Assembly: GCA_944392975.1 (NCBI GenBank)
Contig: CALXYN010000010.1
Location: 1-49,606, forward strand
Reading direction: 5' to 3'
Source of the DNA: an uncultured Spirochaetaceae bacterium
Lineage (GTDB): Bacteria; Spirochaetota; Spirochaetia; Sphaerochaetales; Sphaerochaetaceae
DNA length: 49,606 nt
This document shows positions 32,093 to 41,343 of this stretch, piece after piece. A model generated the notes under the pieces. That model was given only the letters and a program-made list of their open reading frames with translations. It was not told where the DNA came from and ran no database searches. Numbering within the stretch: the first letter of the stretch is position 1; each line of letters begins with the position of its first letter. The translations under genes and the position numbers were made by a program.

Positions 32093-32919
32093 TTAGAATT
32101 CCTTATCTCATCAAGACGCTCTTTATCAAGAGCACTTCTCTCCGCTTTGTATTTTGCCCGTAAAGCCTTTCTGTCAATAGCCCACGCGTGTAGAAATTCA
32201 AGCTGTTTGCTTACGGCGGCGTTGCGGCTTGTAATACTCGGGTTTGCTAGGACAATGTGGCTAGCGGTTGCCCTGAGACTCTCCTTGTACTTTTCAATTG
32301 TTGCTTCAATTCTGAGTTTAAGTTCTGCAGCAAGCTCGGCCTTTCCTTCTCCCTGCAATGCCGCAAGTCTCTCTTCAGCTTCAGATCTGAGTTCGCGGAT
32401 TTTCTCCAGTCCTTCCTTGAAGGCCTTCATCTTCATAATCGAAAGGACTGTATCAGATGACATGACTGCAACAATCAGGATCGCAGCATAATGAAGGATA
32501 TCGGCAGGCAGAGAGCCAAGAATTCTTGAAACGAAAGGCTCTACAAGATACTCAGCAACGAGTCCCAGAATACCGAAAAGTGTAGAATTAAGTAAGCAGA
32601 CACGACCATTGATATTGATTTTGTGTTTTGAGTAATCCCAGAGTTTAACAGAAAAAAACTTCTCTAAAAGCCATGATGTGAAATATTCAAGGCAGGAAGT
32701 GAGAATGAAAGCAAGGATAAAAACAGCAACAGGCCACTTTGAGAGCGGGTCAAGAAGCACTGTAACAATAAGAGACCCAAAACCGTAAATAGGAAGATAT
32801 GGCCCATAGAGAAATCCCCTGTTTACAAACCGCTTCTGGCCTACAGAGCAATAAACGACTTCACAGAAATATCCCAAAACAGAATAAATGAAAAAAACAA
32901 CAATGAATGTGTCAGCCAA
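32089..32919 (-). CDS. PF06541-type (CmpB-like) membrane protein with coiled-coil tail
   Basis: A 276-residue membrane protein annotated in relatives as a putative ABC transporter permease, though no ATPase is near. The start FFIYSVLGYFCEVVYCSVGQKRFVNRGFLYGPYLPIYGFG and the segment EYFTSWLLEKFFSVKLWDYS are the family signature. Four to five helices are followed from about residue 170 by a charged helical region (EEGLEKIRELRSEAEERLAALQ) likely to be a coiled coil. The true function is unknown. Confidence 0.82.
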   Translation of the reverse strand: MADTFIVVFFIYSVLGYFCEVVYCSVGQKRFVNRGFLYGPYLPIYGFGSLIVTVLLDPLSKWPVAVFILAFILTSCLEYFTSWLLEKFFSVKLWDYSKHKININGRVCLLNSTLFGILGLVAEYLVEPFVSRILGSLPADILHYAAILIVAVMSSDTVLSIMKMKAFKEGLEKIRELRSEAEERLAALQGEGKAELAAELKLRIEATIEKYKESLRATASHIVLANPSITSRNAAVSKQLEFLHAWAIDRKALRAKYKAERSALDKERLDEIRNSK

Positions 32920-33033
32920 TTTGTCCTCCAGAAAAAGAGTAGCCTAATTCACTGGTAATGGCTATTGCTTTCTGGAAAACCCATACAGCAATTCCAATAT
33001 ATGTTAGGATATATCCCGGCTTGGAGGAAATAA

Positions 33034-34170
33034 ATGAGAAATGATATCGATAATATTCTAAATAAGATTTGCATAAAGCTTGAAAATACAAGAGCAAGAT
33101 GCCAAGGAACAATCCCCTACCTGAGTCGCAATGGGCACTATGACAACAAAGCTGACAAAAGTGTTCAATGGTCTCTTGATAATGGACTTTCGTGGTGGAC
33201 AAACGGTTTCTGGGGAGGCCTGATGAATCAGGGCGCAGACTTGACTGGGGAAGATAAGTTCGATGCAGAGTGCCAGAATGAAGAGGAAATGATGGACAGC
33301 TGTTTTTCATCAAAATGGTTCTATGGACTTCATCACGACACAGGCTTCATGTGGCTGCCAATGAGTCTTTACAGATACATGAGGACGGGTAGCAAAGAAT
33401 CAAAGCGAAGAGCGCTGACAGCTGCAGCACTTCTTGCAGCACGTTTTAATCCGGCAGGCTTCATTAGAGCATGGAATGAGGAAGGAGAAGATGTACGCGC
33501 GGGATGGAGTATCATTGATTCAATGATGAATATTTCCCTTCTCTACTGGGCAGGAAAAGAAACAAAAGATCCAAGATTCATACAGATTGCAAACATTCAT
33601 GCAGAAACAGTCAGAAAAAATTTCATACGTCAGGACGGATCGGTCTGTCATATAGTCGTATTCAATCCTGAAACAGGAATGAAGGAAGCTGAAAAAGGTG
33701 GTCAGGGCTACAAGGAAGGTTCCAGATGGACACGGGGACAGAGCTGGGGAATTTACGGATTTGCAAATGCATACAACCATACAGGTAAAAAGGAATTTCT
33801 GGAGGCCTCAACAAGGATTGCAGATTCTTTCATTGCATCAATTCCATCTTCTTATCTGATTCCCGTTGATTTTGATCAGCCTGAAAAGCCTGCATATGAA
33901 GATTCAACGGCAGCTGCAATCGCTGCATCGGCTTTGATAACTCTGTCAGAGGCATCCAATAAGGAAAAATATAAAGATATTGCTGAACGGATACTCGATT
34001 CACTGATTGATGACCGTGCGGATTTTTCTCCGGAAACAGATGGAATACTACAGAAATGCACAGGATCCTATCATGGTGAAAAAGACAGGGAAGTGAATTT
34101 TGCCTATGCAGATTTCTATTTCATTGAGGCCCTGATGAAACTCAAAGGAAAATACAGAGCAATCTGGTAA
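33034..34170 (+). CDS. Glycoside hydrolase family 88 (unsaturated glucuronyl hydrolase)
   Basis: Cleaves the unsaturated uronic acid left on oligosaccharides by polysaccharide lyases, for example from glycosaminoglycans. The 378 residues form an alpha/alpha barrel: WTNGFWGGLMN, HHDTGFMW (Asp102) and WSIIDSMMNISLLYWAG (Asp162), matching the catalytic aspartate pair known for Bacillus UGL. WTRGQSWGIYGF follows, then YEDSTAAAIAASALITL. There is no signal peptide, so it acts in the cytosol on imported sugars. The ribosome site GGAGGA is strong. No lyase or sugar transporter gene is adjacent. Confidence 0.93.
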   Translation: MRNDIDNILNKICIKLENTRARCQGTIPYLSRNGHYDNKADKSVQWSLDNGLSWWTNGFWGGLMNQGADLTGEDKFDAECQNEEEMMDSCFSSKWFYGLHHDTGFMWLPMSLYRYMRTGSKESKRRALTAAALLAARFNPAGFIRAWNEEGEDVRAGWSIIDSMMNISLLYWAGKETKDPRFIQIANIHAETVRKNFIRQDGSVCHIVVFNPETGMKEAEKGGQGYKEGSRWTRGQSWGIYGFANAYNHTGKKEFLEASTRIADSFIASIPSSYLIPVDFDQPEKPAYEDSTAAAIAASALITLSEASNKEKYKDIAERILDSLIDDRADFSPETDGILQKCTGSYHGEKDREVNFAYADFYFIEALMKLKGKYRAIW

Positions 34171-34225
34171 AACAGGCGATTGCCACAACACTGCATAGAG
34201 TGAAAATGATTTTTTCCTGAAGCAC

Positions 34226-34254
34226 TTGCAACAAGATTTTATCTATGCTATTGT
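34226..34254 (+). promoter_or_regulatory. Promoter of the tRNA-Val gene
   Basis: TTGCAA (34226-34231), a 17-nt spacer, TATTGT (34249-34254). The predicted start is about 4 nt before the mature tRNA 5' end. Confidence 0.7.
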
Positions 34255-34264
34255 AGCGTCGTTC

Positions 34265-34336
34265 GGAGGATTAGCTCAGCGGGAGAGCGCTTGCCTTACA
34301 AGCAAGATGTCACAAGTTCAATCCTTGTATCCTCCA
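34265..34336 (+). tRNA. tRNA-Val (anticodon UAC)
   Basis: A full cloverleaf of 72 nt. Acceptor GGAGGAT/ATCCTCC, D-stem GCTC/GAGC, anticodon stem CTTGC/GCAAG with loop CTTACAA giving anticodon TAC, five-base variable loop, T-stem ACAAG/CTTGT with TTCAATC loop, discriminator A. The 3' CCA is not encoded. Confidence 0.97.
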
Positions 34337-34345
34337 CTACTCTGA

Positions 34346-34369
34346 AGCCGGTGAAGAACCGGCTTTTTT
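34346..34369 (+). terminator. Terminator after tRNA-Val
   Basis: AGCCGGT, loop GAAGA, ACCGGCT followed by TTTTT. A textbook rho-independent terminator that isolates the tRNA from the next gene. Confidence 0.92.
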
Positions 34370-34388
34370 ATTATTCAAGGGGTTTGTA

Positions 34389-35327
34389 ATGGAAAAGAAA
34401 AACAGACTTACGGAATTACCCGTAGTCTTTATGCTTGCGATGCTGTGCTGCTTTCTCTGGGGAAGTGCCACACCAGCTATCAAAATCGGTTATCAGATTT
34501 TCGGTATAGAGAATTCAGATACGATATCGATAATTCTCTTTGCAGGAATCAGATTCTTTCTAGCCGGCATACTTGTAATAATCGTGCAGTCAATAATGGC
34601 TGGACATTTCATCAAACCAGAAAAGGGTTCTTTTCCTTCAATTTTTAAGCTTTCTCTGGCACAAACAATGATCCAGTACTTCTGTTTCTATGTGGGACTT
34701 GCCCATACAAGCGGTGTAGCCGGAACGATTATTTCAGGAGCAACTGGATTTTTCTCAATCATTATCGTTTCGCTCATATTCCGCTATGAGAAACTTACCT
34801 TGCCTAAGATCATCGGCTGTATCATGGGCTTTGCAGGACTTATCATCATGAATGTCGTATTTGGAGAAACTACTGTTTTCCATTTCTCATTCCTCGGAGA
34901 AGGTCTCGTCCTCTGCTCTACAATAAGCCTTGCAGTATCTGGAATTCTTGTTAAGAAATATTCAAAAGACTTCAATGTCGTAATGCTTTCAGGTTATCAG
35001 TTCATTCTCGGCGGTTTTGTAATGATAGTCGTCGGCCTTGCTCTTGGTGGTAGAATCAATCTCGTACCACAGTTCTCTGCTTATCTTCTTCTCTTGTATA
35101 TGGCACTCATATCAGCTGTTGCATATTCAGTATGGGGAATTCTTATGAAATACAATCCTGTAAGCCGTGTATCGATTTTCAATTTTCTTACACCGCTTTT
35201 CGGAGTTCTCCTTTCTGCAATATTTCTGGGAGAAGTCGAACAGGCTCTTTCATGGAACAAACTTGCGGCACTCATCCTTGTTTCCAGCGGAATTTACATC
35301 GTGAATAGGAAATACGAGAAAGCCTGA
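34389..35327 (+). CDS. EamA/DMT family transporter
   Basis: Second drug/metabolite permease of the window. The 312 residues carry two five-helix repeats: MLAMLCCFLWGSATPAIKIGYQIF and LGEGLVLCSTISLAVSGILVKKYSKDFN. The second repeat has YSVWGILMKYNPVSRVSIFNFLTPLFGVLLSAIFLGE, with the proline-containing family motif. AAGGGG precedes the ATG. It is shorter in similarity to the one at 23 kb than a recent duplication would be. The substrate is unknown. Confidence 0.9.
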   Translation: MEKKNRLTELPVVFMLAMLCCFLWGSATPAIKIGYQIFGIENSDTISIILFAGIRFFLAGILVIIVQSIMAGHFIKPEKGSFPSIFKLSLAQTMIQYFCFYVGLAHTSGVAGTIISGATGFFSIIIVSLIFRYEKLTLPKIIGCIMGFAGLIIMNVVFGETTVFHFSFLGEGLVLCSTISLAVSGILVKKYSKDFNVVMLSGYQFILGGFVMIVVGLALGGRINLVPQFSAYLLLLYMALISAVAYSVWGILMKYNPVSRVSIFNFLTPLFGVLLSAIFLGEVEQALSWNKLAALILVSSGIYIVNRKYEKA

Positions 35328-35352
35328 TTCTACAGATTCATCTAAAAACAAC

Positions 35353-35381
35353 AAGGGGTATAGCAATCAGCTGTACCCCTT
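35353..35381. terminator. Bidirectional terminator between the EamA gene and guaB
   Basis: AAGGGGTA (35353-35360) pairs with TACCCCTT (35374-35381) around a 13-nt loop. T-rich tails flank it on both strands (TTTC on plus; TTGTTTTT on minus). Confidence 0.75.
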
Positions 35382-35394
35382 TTCAGTACTAAAA

Positions 35395-36903
35395 TCATTT
35401 TGCTGAATATGGTTCTCTTTCCTTCAGGATAACATCGTGTGCACCACCTTCCTTTATCGATGTTGCGCTCACCACAGTCAGCTTTGCCTTCTCTCGGAGT
35501 TCCTTCAGCGATAATGCGCCACAGTTGCACATAGTCGACTTTATCTTTGAAACAGTCAGGGATACATTATCTTTAAGAGAACCGGCATAAGGAACATATG
35601 AATCCACACCTTCAGGGAATGACAGTTTCTTGTCACCGCCTAAATCATAACGCTGCCAGTTCCTAGCTCTTTGAGACCCCTCTCCCCAATACTCTTTAAG
35701 ATAGTTTCCATTTATATTGACAAGAGCAGAAGGAGATTCATCAAAACGGGCAAAATACCGGCCAAGCATCACGAAATCCGCACCCATTGCAAGAGCGAGC
35801 GTAATGTGGTAATCGAAGACAATACCGCCGTCAGAACAGATTGGAATGTAAACTCCTGTCTCTCTGTAATACTCATCACGGGCTTCTACTACATCAATCA
35901 ATGCACTGGCCTGACCTCTGCCGATACCTTTTGTCTCGCGTGTTATGCAGATGGAACCGCCACCGATGCCAACCTTTATGAAATCAGCACCACATTCTGC
36001 AAGGAATCTGAAACCATCCCTGTCAACAACATTTCCAGCTCCAACCATCACCTGATCACCGTACTCAGAACGAATCCAATCAAGTGTCAATTTCTGCCAC
36101 TCAGAGAACCCCTCTGATGAGTCAATGCAAAGAACATCAGCACCTGCATTAACAAGTTTAGGAACACGTTCTCGGTAATCACGTGTGTTTATTCCAGCAC
36201 CGACAACATAGCGTTTATGAGAATCGAGAAGCTCATTTGGATTTTCCTTATGCTCAGAATAATCCTTTCTGAAAACAAAAGATGTAAGACGCCCTTCTTT
36301 ATCGACTATAGGCAACTGGTTGAGTTTGTGTTCCCAGATGATATCATTTGCTTCCGTAAGGGTTATCCCTTCCTCGCCTTTTATAAGTTTGTCAAATGGT
36401 GTCATGAAACTACGGACAGGAGTATCTGGAGACATTCTGGAAACCCTGTAATCGCGGGAAGTGATTACTCCCTCAAGCTTCCCAGACGGAGTTCCATCTG
36501 CGGTCACGGCTATTGTAGAATGTCCTGTCCTCTTTGTCAGATCAAGGACATCCTCTAATGTACTATCTGCAGAAAGATTGCTGTCCGATGCTACGAATCC
36601 GGCTTTATAAGATTTAACTTTCCGTACCATCTCAGCCTGGTCATCAGCACTCTGGGAACCATATATGAACGCAATTCCACCCTCCCTTGCAAGGGCTTCT
36701 CCCATCTTCTCACCAGAGACAGCCTGCATAATCGCGCTTACCATCGGTATATTCAAATGCAGCCTGGCTTCTTCATCCTTTCTGAATTTGACAAGAGGTG
36801 TCCTAAGAGAGACATTTGCAGGAATGCATTCCGATGAGGAATATCCGGGAACCAGAAGATATTCGCTGAAAGTACGCGAAAGATCCTTGTAAAAATAGGC
36901 CAT
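35395..36903 (-). CDS. guaB: IMP dehydrogenase, Tritrichomonas-like type
   Basis: Rate-limiting enzyme of guanine nucleotide synthesis; oxidises IMP to XMP with NAD+. The 502 residues have the barrel, a CBS pair (about 105-220), the catalytic loop [12 protein letters not shown] with Cys319, and the flap [14 protein letters not shown] with Arg418-Tyr419. These numbers coincide with those of Tritrichomonas foetus IMPDH (Cys319, Arg418, Tyr419), and the [13 protein letters not shown] and [10 protein letters not shown] segments also resemble that enzyme as I recall it. Ribosome site AAGGAGA is well placed. Confidence 0.95.
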   Translation of the reverse strand: MAYFYKDLSRTFSEYLLVPGYSSSECIPANVSLRTPLVKFRKDEEARLHLNIPMVSAIMQAVSGEKMGEALAREGGIAFIYGSQSADDQAEMVRKVKSYKAGFVASDSNLSADSTLEDVLDLTKRTGHSTIAVTADGTPSGKLEGVITSRDYRVSRMSPDTPVRSFMTPFDKLIKGEEGITLTEANDIIWEHKLNQLPIVDKEGRLTSFVFRKDYSEHKENPNELLDSHKRYVVGAGINTRDYRERVPKLVNAGADVLCIDSSEGFSEWQKLTLDWIRSEYGDQVMVGAGNVVDRDGFRFLAECGADFIKVGIGGGSICITRETKGIGRGQASALIDVVEARDEYYRETGVYIPICSDGGIVFDYHITLALAMGADFVMLGRYFARFDESPSALVNINGNYLKEYWGEGSQRARNWQRYDLGGDKKLSFPEGVDSYVPYAGSLKDNVSLTVSKIKSTMCNCGALSLKELREKAKLTVVSATSIKEGGAHDVILKEREPYSAK

Positions 36904-36961
36904 GGCATTCTCCTTGGCCTATTATTCTGAAAAGAAATTCAAATATTCAAGTGCTATTCCT

Positions 36962-38827
36962 CTATTTAATGGTCTGCATCTCACCTTTTGTGGAAAGGAG
37001 TATTAAGGCACTGGATTCTGAATCAAGCACAACCTCCAGTTTTCCATCATTGATGCAGGCATTGGCAGAACCGTACCAGATTGAGGCAAGCCCGGAAGGC
37101 ATTGCAAAGAGGTCTATAGACAGCGCTCTCTTTCTGGGACATTTATTAATCACAGCAACAGCCGCATTGTCCCTGCCGATACGTTCAATCGCAAAGGCAT
37201 CATCATCGAGTGCTTCAATCCTCACAGCAGAATATGGGAAGAAGCTTTTCTTTCTTAATTCTGCCATTTTCCTATATGCTTCATGAACATCCATATCCCA
37301 GCATTCTTCATTCCAGCACATCGGATAACGGGAAGCCTCCACAGAGCCCATTTCACCATCAAGAAGATTCTCATCACCATAGTAAATACAAGGCATTCCT
37401 GGAAGCATGAAATAAGCAATCACACAGCCAATATATATTTCCTTATTGAATATTGTCTTGTCATTATGAAGGCGAGGTGTGTCATGGCTATCAAGCAGAT
37501 TCATCTGAAAAAATGCACTCTGGTCAGGAACTGATGCTATGGCATCAATAAGAGCCACAGCAACCTCCCTGCCATTCCATCTGGTCTCACGCACAGGATC
37601 ATGTCCCCATCCGGGGGTGAGGAATCTGTCCCTTTCTCCCATCCAGGAACGAAGAGGCCTGGAAGAACCATAGTAGTTCATCGTAGCATCCCAGGTATCA
37701 CCTTGCATGTACTCTGTGCTGTCATCCCAGTCTTCACCTACAAGATAAAGATCATTTTTGATATTTTTCAGGTTTTGCCTGACTTCCCTCCAAACCTCTT
37801 TTGTCAGCTGATCCTTACCTGCCCGACCAAGCTCTGGAGCAACATCAAGTCTCCATCCATCCTGAGAAAATGGAGGAAGGAGGAATTTCTGCATTACAGA
37901 ATCCTTATCCCTGTAAATTCTGTTACGGAGTTTATGTGAGTTGTAATTAAGCTGAGGCAATGTGCGCACATTCTGCCAGTAACGTATATTCTCTCCCTCG
38001 ATATAGTAATATTCACGTTCATCAGAATCAGGGTCTGATAAAGCTTTTTTGTACCATAATGACTCTATACCTGTATGATTTATTGATATATCCAATATAA
38101 TTTTAATACCTAATTCATGTGCTTTAGATATAAGCTCTGCATAGGCTTCATCTCCTCCCAGTTTTTTATCAACATGGAAGAAATCAACAGTATCATAGCG
38201 ATGAACCGTTCTGGAATCAAAAATCGGGTTTAAATAAAGTGCAGTAATTCCCAGATCTTTAAGATATGGCAGCTTCTGGATTATTCCAGGTATATCGCCA
38301 TTGTAGAAATCAATACAGCGAGCCTCTGAAAAAGGTTTCGGAACAGAGTCAAAGGATGGTGTTGTCACACGACCTCCATCAAATTCATATTCACCGGCTC
38401 TCGCCCCTAAAGACTCATCCCCTCTGAAGAATCTGTCAGGAAATATCTGATAACAAGTAGAAGATGCAACCCATGCAGGGGCTTCTAGAGATGGAATAAT
38501 CTGGAATCGATCACTGTATTTAGGAGTATTTCTTGTTATTCCTGACTTTGAATAATAGTAGCTCTTTCCATCATGAATGAACGCAAAAAAGAAATGAAAA
38601 ATCTCATCACGAATTGTAATCGGAGCACTCACCTGATATACCGGATAACCGTTGAATGTTCCGGTATTTCTCATCTCGTAAGTGGAAAGAAGCCCGTTAT
38701 CATCATCAGCACGTAGCAATACAATTTCAGGAGTTGATGAAAATACAATTGAAAATACCGTCATCTCGCCTTTCTTAGGAAATAACGGTGATATGAACTG
38801 ATCTGAATAGGAAAAAAATGCCTTCAT
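36962..38827 (-). CDS. GH13 alpha-glucan hydrolase (neopullulanase/cyclomaltodextrinase-like)
   Basis: Alpha-amylase family enzyme, cytosolic as no signal peptide is present. About 100 N-terminal residues form a beta-sandwich module, then YQIFPDRFFRGDESL and a NGDIPGIIQKLPYLKDLGITALYLNPIF barrel start. Catalytic residues are in WRLDVAPELG (nucleophile), LVGEDWDDS (acid/base) and NLLDSHDTPR. Likely acts on imported maltodextrins or cyclodextrins. I chose the ATG at 38827 (GAGG upstream) over a TTG five codons earlier; this gives 621 residues. Confidence 0.92.
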   Translation of the reverse strand: MKAFFSYSDQFISPLFPKKGEMTVFSIVFSSTPEIVLLRADDDNGLLSTYEMRNTGTFNGYPVYQVSAPITIRDEIFHFFFAFIHDGKSYYYSKSGITRNTPKYSDRFQIIPSLEAPAWVASSTCYQIFPDRFFRGDESLGARAGEYEFDGGRVTTPSFDSVPKPFSEARCIDFYNGDIPGIIQKLPYLKDLGITALYLNPIFDSRTVHRYDTVDFFHVDKKLGGDEAYAELISKAHELGIKIILDISINHTGIESLWYKKALSDPDSDEREYYYIEGENIRYWQNVRTLPQLNYNSHKLRNRIYRDKDSVMQKFLLPPFSQDGWRLDVAPELGRAGKDQLTKEVWREVRQNLKNIKNDLYLVGEDWDDSTEYMQGDTWDATMNYYGSSRPLRSWMGERDRFLTPGWGHDPVRETRWNGREVAVALIDAIASVPDQSAFFQMNLLDSHDTPRLHNDKTIFNKEIYIGCVIAYFMLPGMPCIYYGDENLLDGEMGSVEASRYPMCWNEECWDMDVHEAYRKMAELRKKSFFPYSAVRIEALDDDAFAIERIGRDNAAVAVINKCPRKRALSIDLFAMPSGLASIWYGSANACINDGKLEVVLDSESSALILLSTKGEMQTIK

Positions 38828-38882
38828 TTTGCTCTGCCTCAAAGATAATCATACACCTTTGAAACAGAGCTGGAATATAAAA

Positions 38883-39512
38883 TCAGGACTGCAATGCAGC
38901 AAGAACCGCCGAAAGGACTGTCTCAGGAGATGGAGAGGCATCAATATCTATGATATTTCCCTTCTCTTTGTAGTATCCGATAAGCGGAGCCGTTTCCTGC
39001 CTGTAGACTTCAAGGCGATGTCTTATTGCCTCAGGCTTATCATCATCTCTCTGGATAAGCGGCTCTCCTGTCTCATCATCAAAACCCTCTTTCTTCGGTG
39101 GGTTTGTTACAATGTGGTAAATCTTCCCTGTAGAAGGTGCAAGGCGACGGCCAGAAAGTCTTTTTACAACTTCCTCATCGTCCAGTACAAAATTGATCAC
39201 AGCATCAATTTCATCCATTGTATCAAGAGCTTCAGCCTGTGCTATGGTCCTAGGAAAACCATCGAGTATATAACCAGAAGCCGTATCATCATTCTTCAGT
39301 CTGTCCCTAACCATTTCAATGGTCACCTCATCAGGCACAAGACCGCCAGATGCAAGAATTCCCTGAACTTTCTTTCCAAGCTCTGTACCATTCTTGATAT
39401 TGGAACGGAAGATATCCCCAGTCGAAATATGAGGAACGTTAAGCTCTGTTTTGAGAAGAGCAGCAAGCGTGCCCTTACCAGCCCCTGGAGGGCCGAGAAG
39501 TACAATATTCAT
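38883..39512 (-). CDS. adk: Adenylate kinase
   Basis: Interconverts ATP+AMP and 2 ADP. The 209 residues show the P-loop GPPGAGKGT (7-15), STGDIFRSNIKNGTELGKK, YILDGFPRTIAQAEAL, and a long LID domain (GRRLAPSTGKIYH...RDDDKPEAIRHRLEVYRQETAPLI). No zinc cysteines occur in the LID, so it is the non-zinc long form. It lies upstream of the GH13 gene with a 55-nt gap. Confidence 0.97.
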   Translation of the reverse strand: MNIVLLGPPGAGKGTLAALLKTELNVPHISTGDIFRSNIKNGTELGKKVQGILASGGLVPDEVTIEMVRDRLKNDDTASGYILDGFPRTIAQAEALDTMDEIDAVINFVLDDEEVVKRLSGRRLAPSTGKIYHIVTNPPKKEGFDDETGEPLIQRDDDKPEAIRHRLEVYRQETAPLIGYYKEKGNIIDIDASPSPETVLSAVLAALQS

Positions 39513-39629
39513 TTTCTCACCTCTGAGGAGAGTATAGCAGATTGAAATGCAATTTTTCCACGAATAAAATCGATTCCCATAAATAATGATTCCCGATTAA
39601 CACAGAGGAACAGTTTCACAGACATTGCA

Positions 39630-39658
39630 TTGATTCCGCTTTCCCTTTAGTCTACCAT
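39630..39658 (+). promoter_or_regulatory. Candidate promoter of the uracil phosphoribosyltransferase gene
   Basis: TTGATT (39630-39635), a 17-nt spacer, TACCAT (39653-39658). The predicted start leaves a leader of only about 10 nt, just enough to hold the GGAGG ribosome site. Confidence 0.4.
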
Positions 39659-39674
39659 AAAAAGTGGAGGAACA

Positions 39675-40736
39675 ATGCCTGATAGAATTATCCTGCATGC
39701 TTCTGATCTCGATGGTTTTCTTACCGATTGGGACAAAGAAGCCCTGCAAGAAATAGAAACAATGCATTCGGCTGTCTCGAATACCGCAAGGGAAATGGAA
39801 GAAGCTGAAGGTGGTGCGAGAAAGAAAAAGGAAGAGGAGCTGACAGAAGGCTCAAAGGCAATCGGATATCGCCTCGAATATATCTCCCGCATGGTACCGT
39901 CCATCCATGTCTATTCATTTGAATCGCCAAGGGAACAGCATGGAGAGGCTTCCCGAATCATTGCAAAGCTCAGGAATCCGAAGACAGGACATGAAGAGTT
40001 TCTGTATTATATACAGAGGGCATATGAAATACTCTTTGCACATGTCTTTGCAGATGCCTGCCTAAATAAAAAGCGTTCCATCATTCAGAAAACACCTGTT
40101 ACATATCCTTCCCAAAACTATGCGGTGCACAGGATTCCTGATGTGGATGAGCTTGTACACAATACTGTCATGTGTGTAATGCTCAGAGGAGCCCTTCTTC
40201 CATCAATGATCATCTCAAAAGAAATCGAGGATTATTCATCCGATGGTTTTATAACACCTTTTGCGCTTTTCAGGATCAAAAGGGATGAAACGAGAGCAGA
40301 GAAAAACATGAACTATGTGCTCGATCTGAACCGTTCCTTCTTCAATCTTTCAGAACTGGATGGAAAAGATCTTGTATTTGCAGATCCTATGAATGCAACA
40401 GGCGGATCTCTTGTCACTATCATAAAATATCTGAAGGAGAACGGGGTAAAACCAAAATCCGTAAAATTCATAAACGTGATATCTGCTTTAAAAGGTGCAC
40501 TGAGAATTTCCAGGGCTATTCCGGAAGCAGAAGTTTATACACTATGGATGGATCCTGTTCTGAATGATAAAGCATATATCCTTCCAGGTCTCGGAGATGC
40601 CGGTGACAGACTCAATGGCGTCGATCATGACGGAGAAGGAAGAAATATGATCCAGCTTATTGCAGACTATGGCCAAAGCGTCGTTAACCTATACAGGAAT
40701 CAGGTGAAGGAAATTGAAAAGACTGTTCTTCATTAA
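39675..40736 (+). CDS. Enlarged uracil phosphoribosyltransferase-like protein
   Basis: The second half matches uracil phosphoribosyltransferase, which makes UMP from uracil and PRPP: CVMLRGALLPSMII (167-180), the PRPP loop FADPMNATGGS (235-245) and YILPGLGDAGDRLNG (301-315). The 353-residue length greatly exceeds the usual 208. About 95 extra N-terminal residues (ILHASDLDGFLTDWDKEALQEIETM..., with a charged lysine/glutamate helix at 38-58) have no recognised domain. In the PRPP loop the usual leucine is Asn240. Whether it is a true enzyme or a regulator is open. Ribosome site GGAGG; overlaps the next gene by 23 nt. Confidence 0.82.
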   Translation: MPDRIILHASDLDGFLTDWDKEALQEIETMHSAVSNTAREMEEAEGGARKKKEEELTEGSKAIGYRLEYISRMVPSIHVYSFESPREQHGEASRIIAKLRNPKTGHEEFLYYIQRAYEILFAHVFADACLNKKRSIIQKTPVTYPSQNYAVHRIPDVDELVHNTVMCVMLRGALLPSMIISKEIEDYSSDGFITPFALFRIKRDETRAEKNMNYVLDLNRSFFNLSELDGKDLVFADPMNATGGSLVTIIKYLKENGVKPKSVKFINVISALKGALRISRAIPEAEVYTLWMDPVLNDKAYILPGLGDAGDRLNGVDHDGEGRNMIQLIADYGQSVVNLYRNQVKEIEKTVLH

Positions 40737-41343
40737 TCTTATGATCGTGCTGCTCCTTTCTTCATGTGTCACAAACGAAGAAATTGCAACTGAATATATC
40801 TCAACAGCCACTGGGCTTACAGGACTTGAGGCTGCTGAAGTCTATGCAGAAGGCATTGAAAGAACCGATTCATTCCAGCTCTATTACAACCTCGCCTATT
40901 CCTACCTTGAAGCTGGTGAATACGAGAAAGCTATTTCCACAGCAGAAGAAGCGTTGACAATATTCCCAGATGCACTCAGGTTCATGTACTTGAAAGCATA
41001 TGCCCTGCGAGAGGAAGGTAAAATCTACAGCTATGAACTGGAGCTAAAATCAATACTTGAAAAAGATCCTGGAAATGATCAAATCCGTTCCATGCTCCTC
41101 TCTCACTACCTGAATATAGGAAGAGCAAATGATGCAGAAGAGCTTGCAAGGGAAATCATTGTATATGATCCTACAAATCAGGATGCGCTGAGAGCACTGG
41201 CAAATAGCAGCGAATTCTATGCCTCAATTGCCCCCTCTTCATCTCCACGAAATCCTTCTACAACAGAAAAAGGGTGGACAGTGCCACCCTCACTTTATAT
41301 GCCATTAGGTGTTTTCAATGGAGACAGGATGCCTAACCTTTGA
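40714..41343 (+). CDS. TPR-repeat lipoprotein
   Basis: A 209-residue lipoprotein, MKRLFFINLMIVLLLSSCVTNEE, with the acylated cysteine at 18. Start is TTG with AGGTG/GAAGG just upstream, inside the end of the preceding gene, so translation is coupled. Residues about 50-165 form TPR-like helices (FQLYYNLAYSYLEAGEYEKAISTAEEALTIFPDALRFMYLKAYALREEGK; LLSHYLNIGRANDAEELAREIIVYDPTNQDALRALA). The tail is Pro/Ser-rich. It is a probable envelope scaffold. It overlaps convergent rnhA by 11 nt. Confidence 0.85.
   Translation: MKRLFFINLMIVLLLSSCVTNEEIATEYISTATGLTGLEAAEVYAEGIERTDSFQLYYNLAYSYLEAGEYEKAISTAEEALTIFPDALRFMYLKAYALREEGKIYSYELELKSILEKDPGNDQIRSMLLSHYLNIGRANDAEELAREIIVYDPTNQDALRALANSSEFYASIAPSSSPRNPSTTEKGWTVPPSLYMPLGVFNGDRMPNL

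Noticed and set aside
38829-39545. 238-codon rightward open frame
   Set aside because: Antisense to adk, which has a complete set of motifs; no ribosome site or family resemblance.
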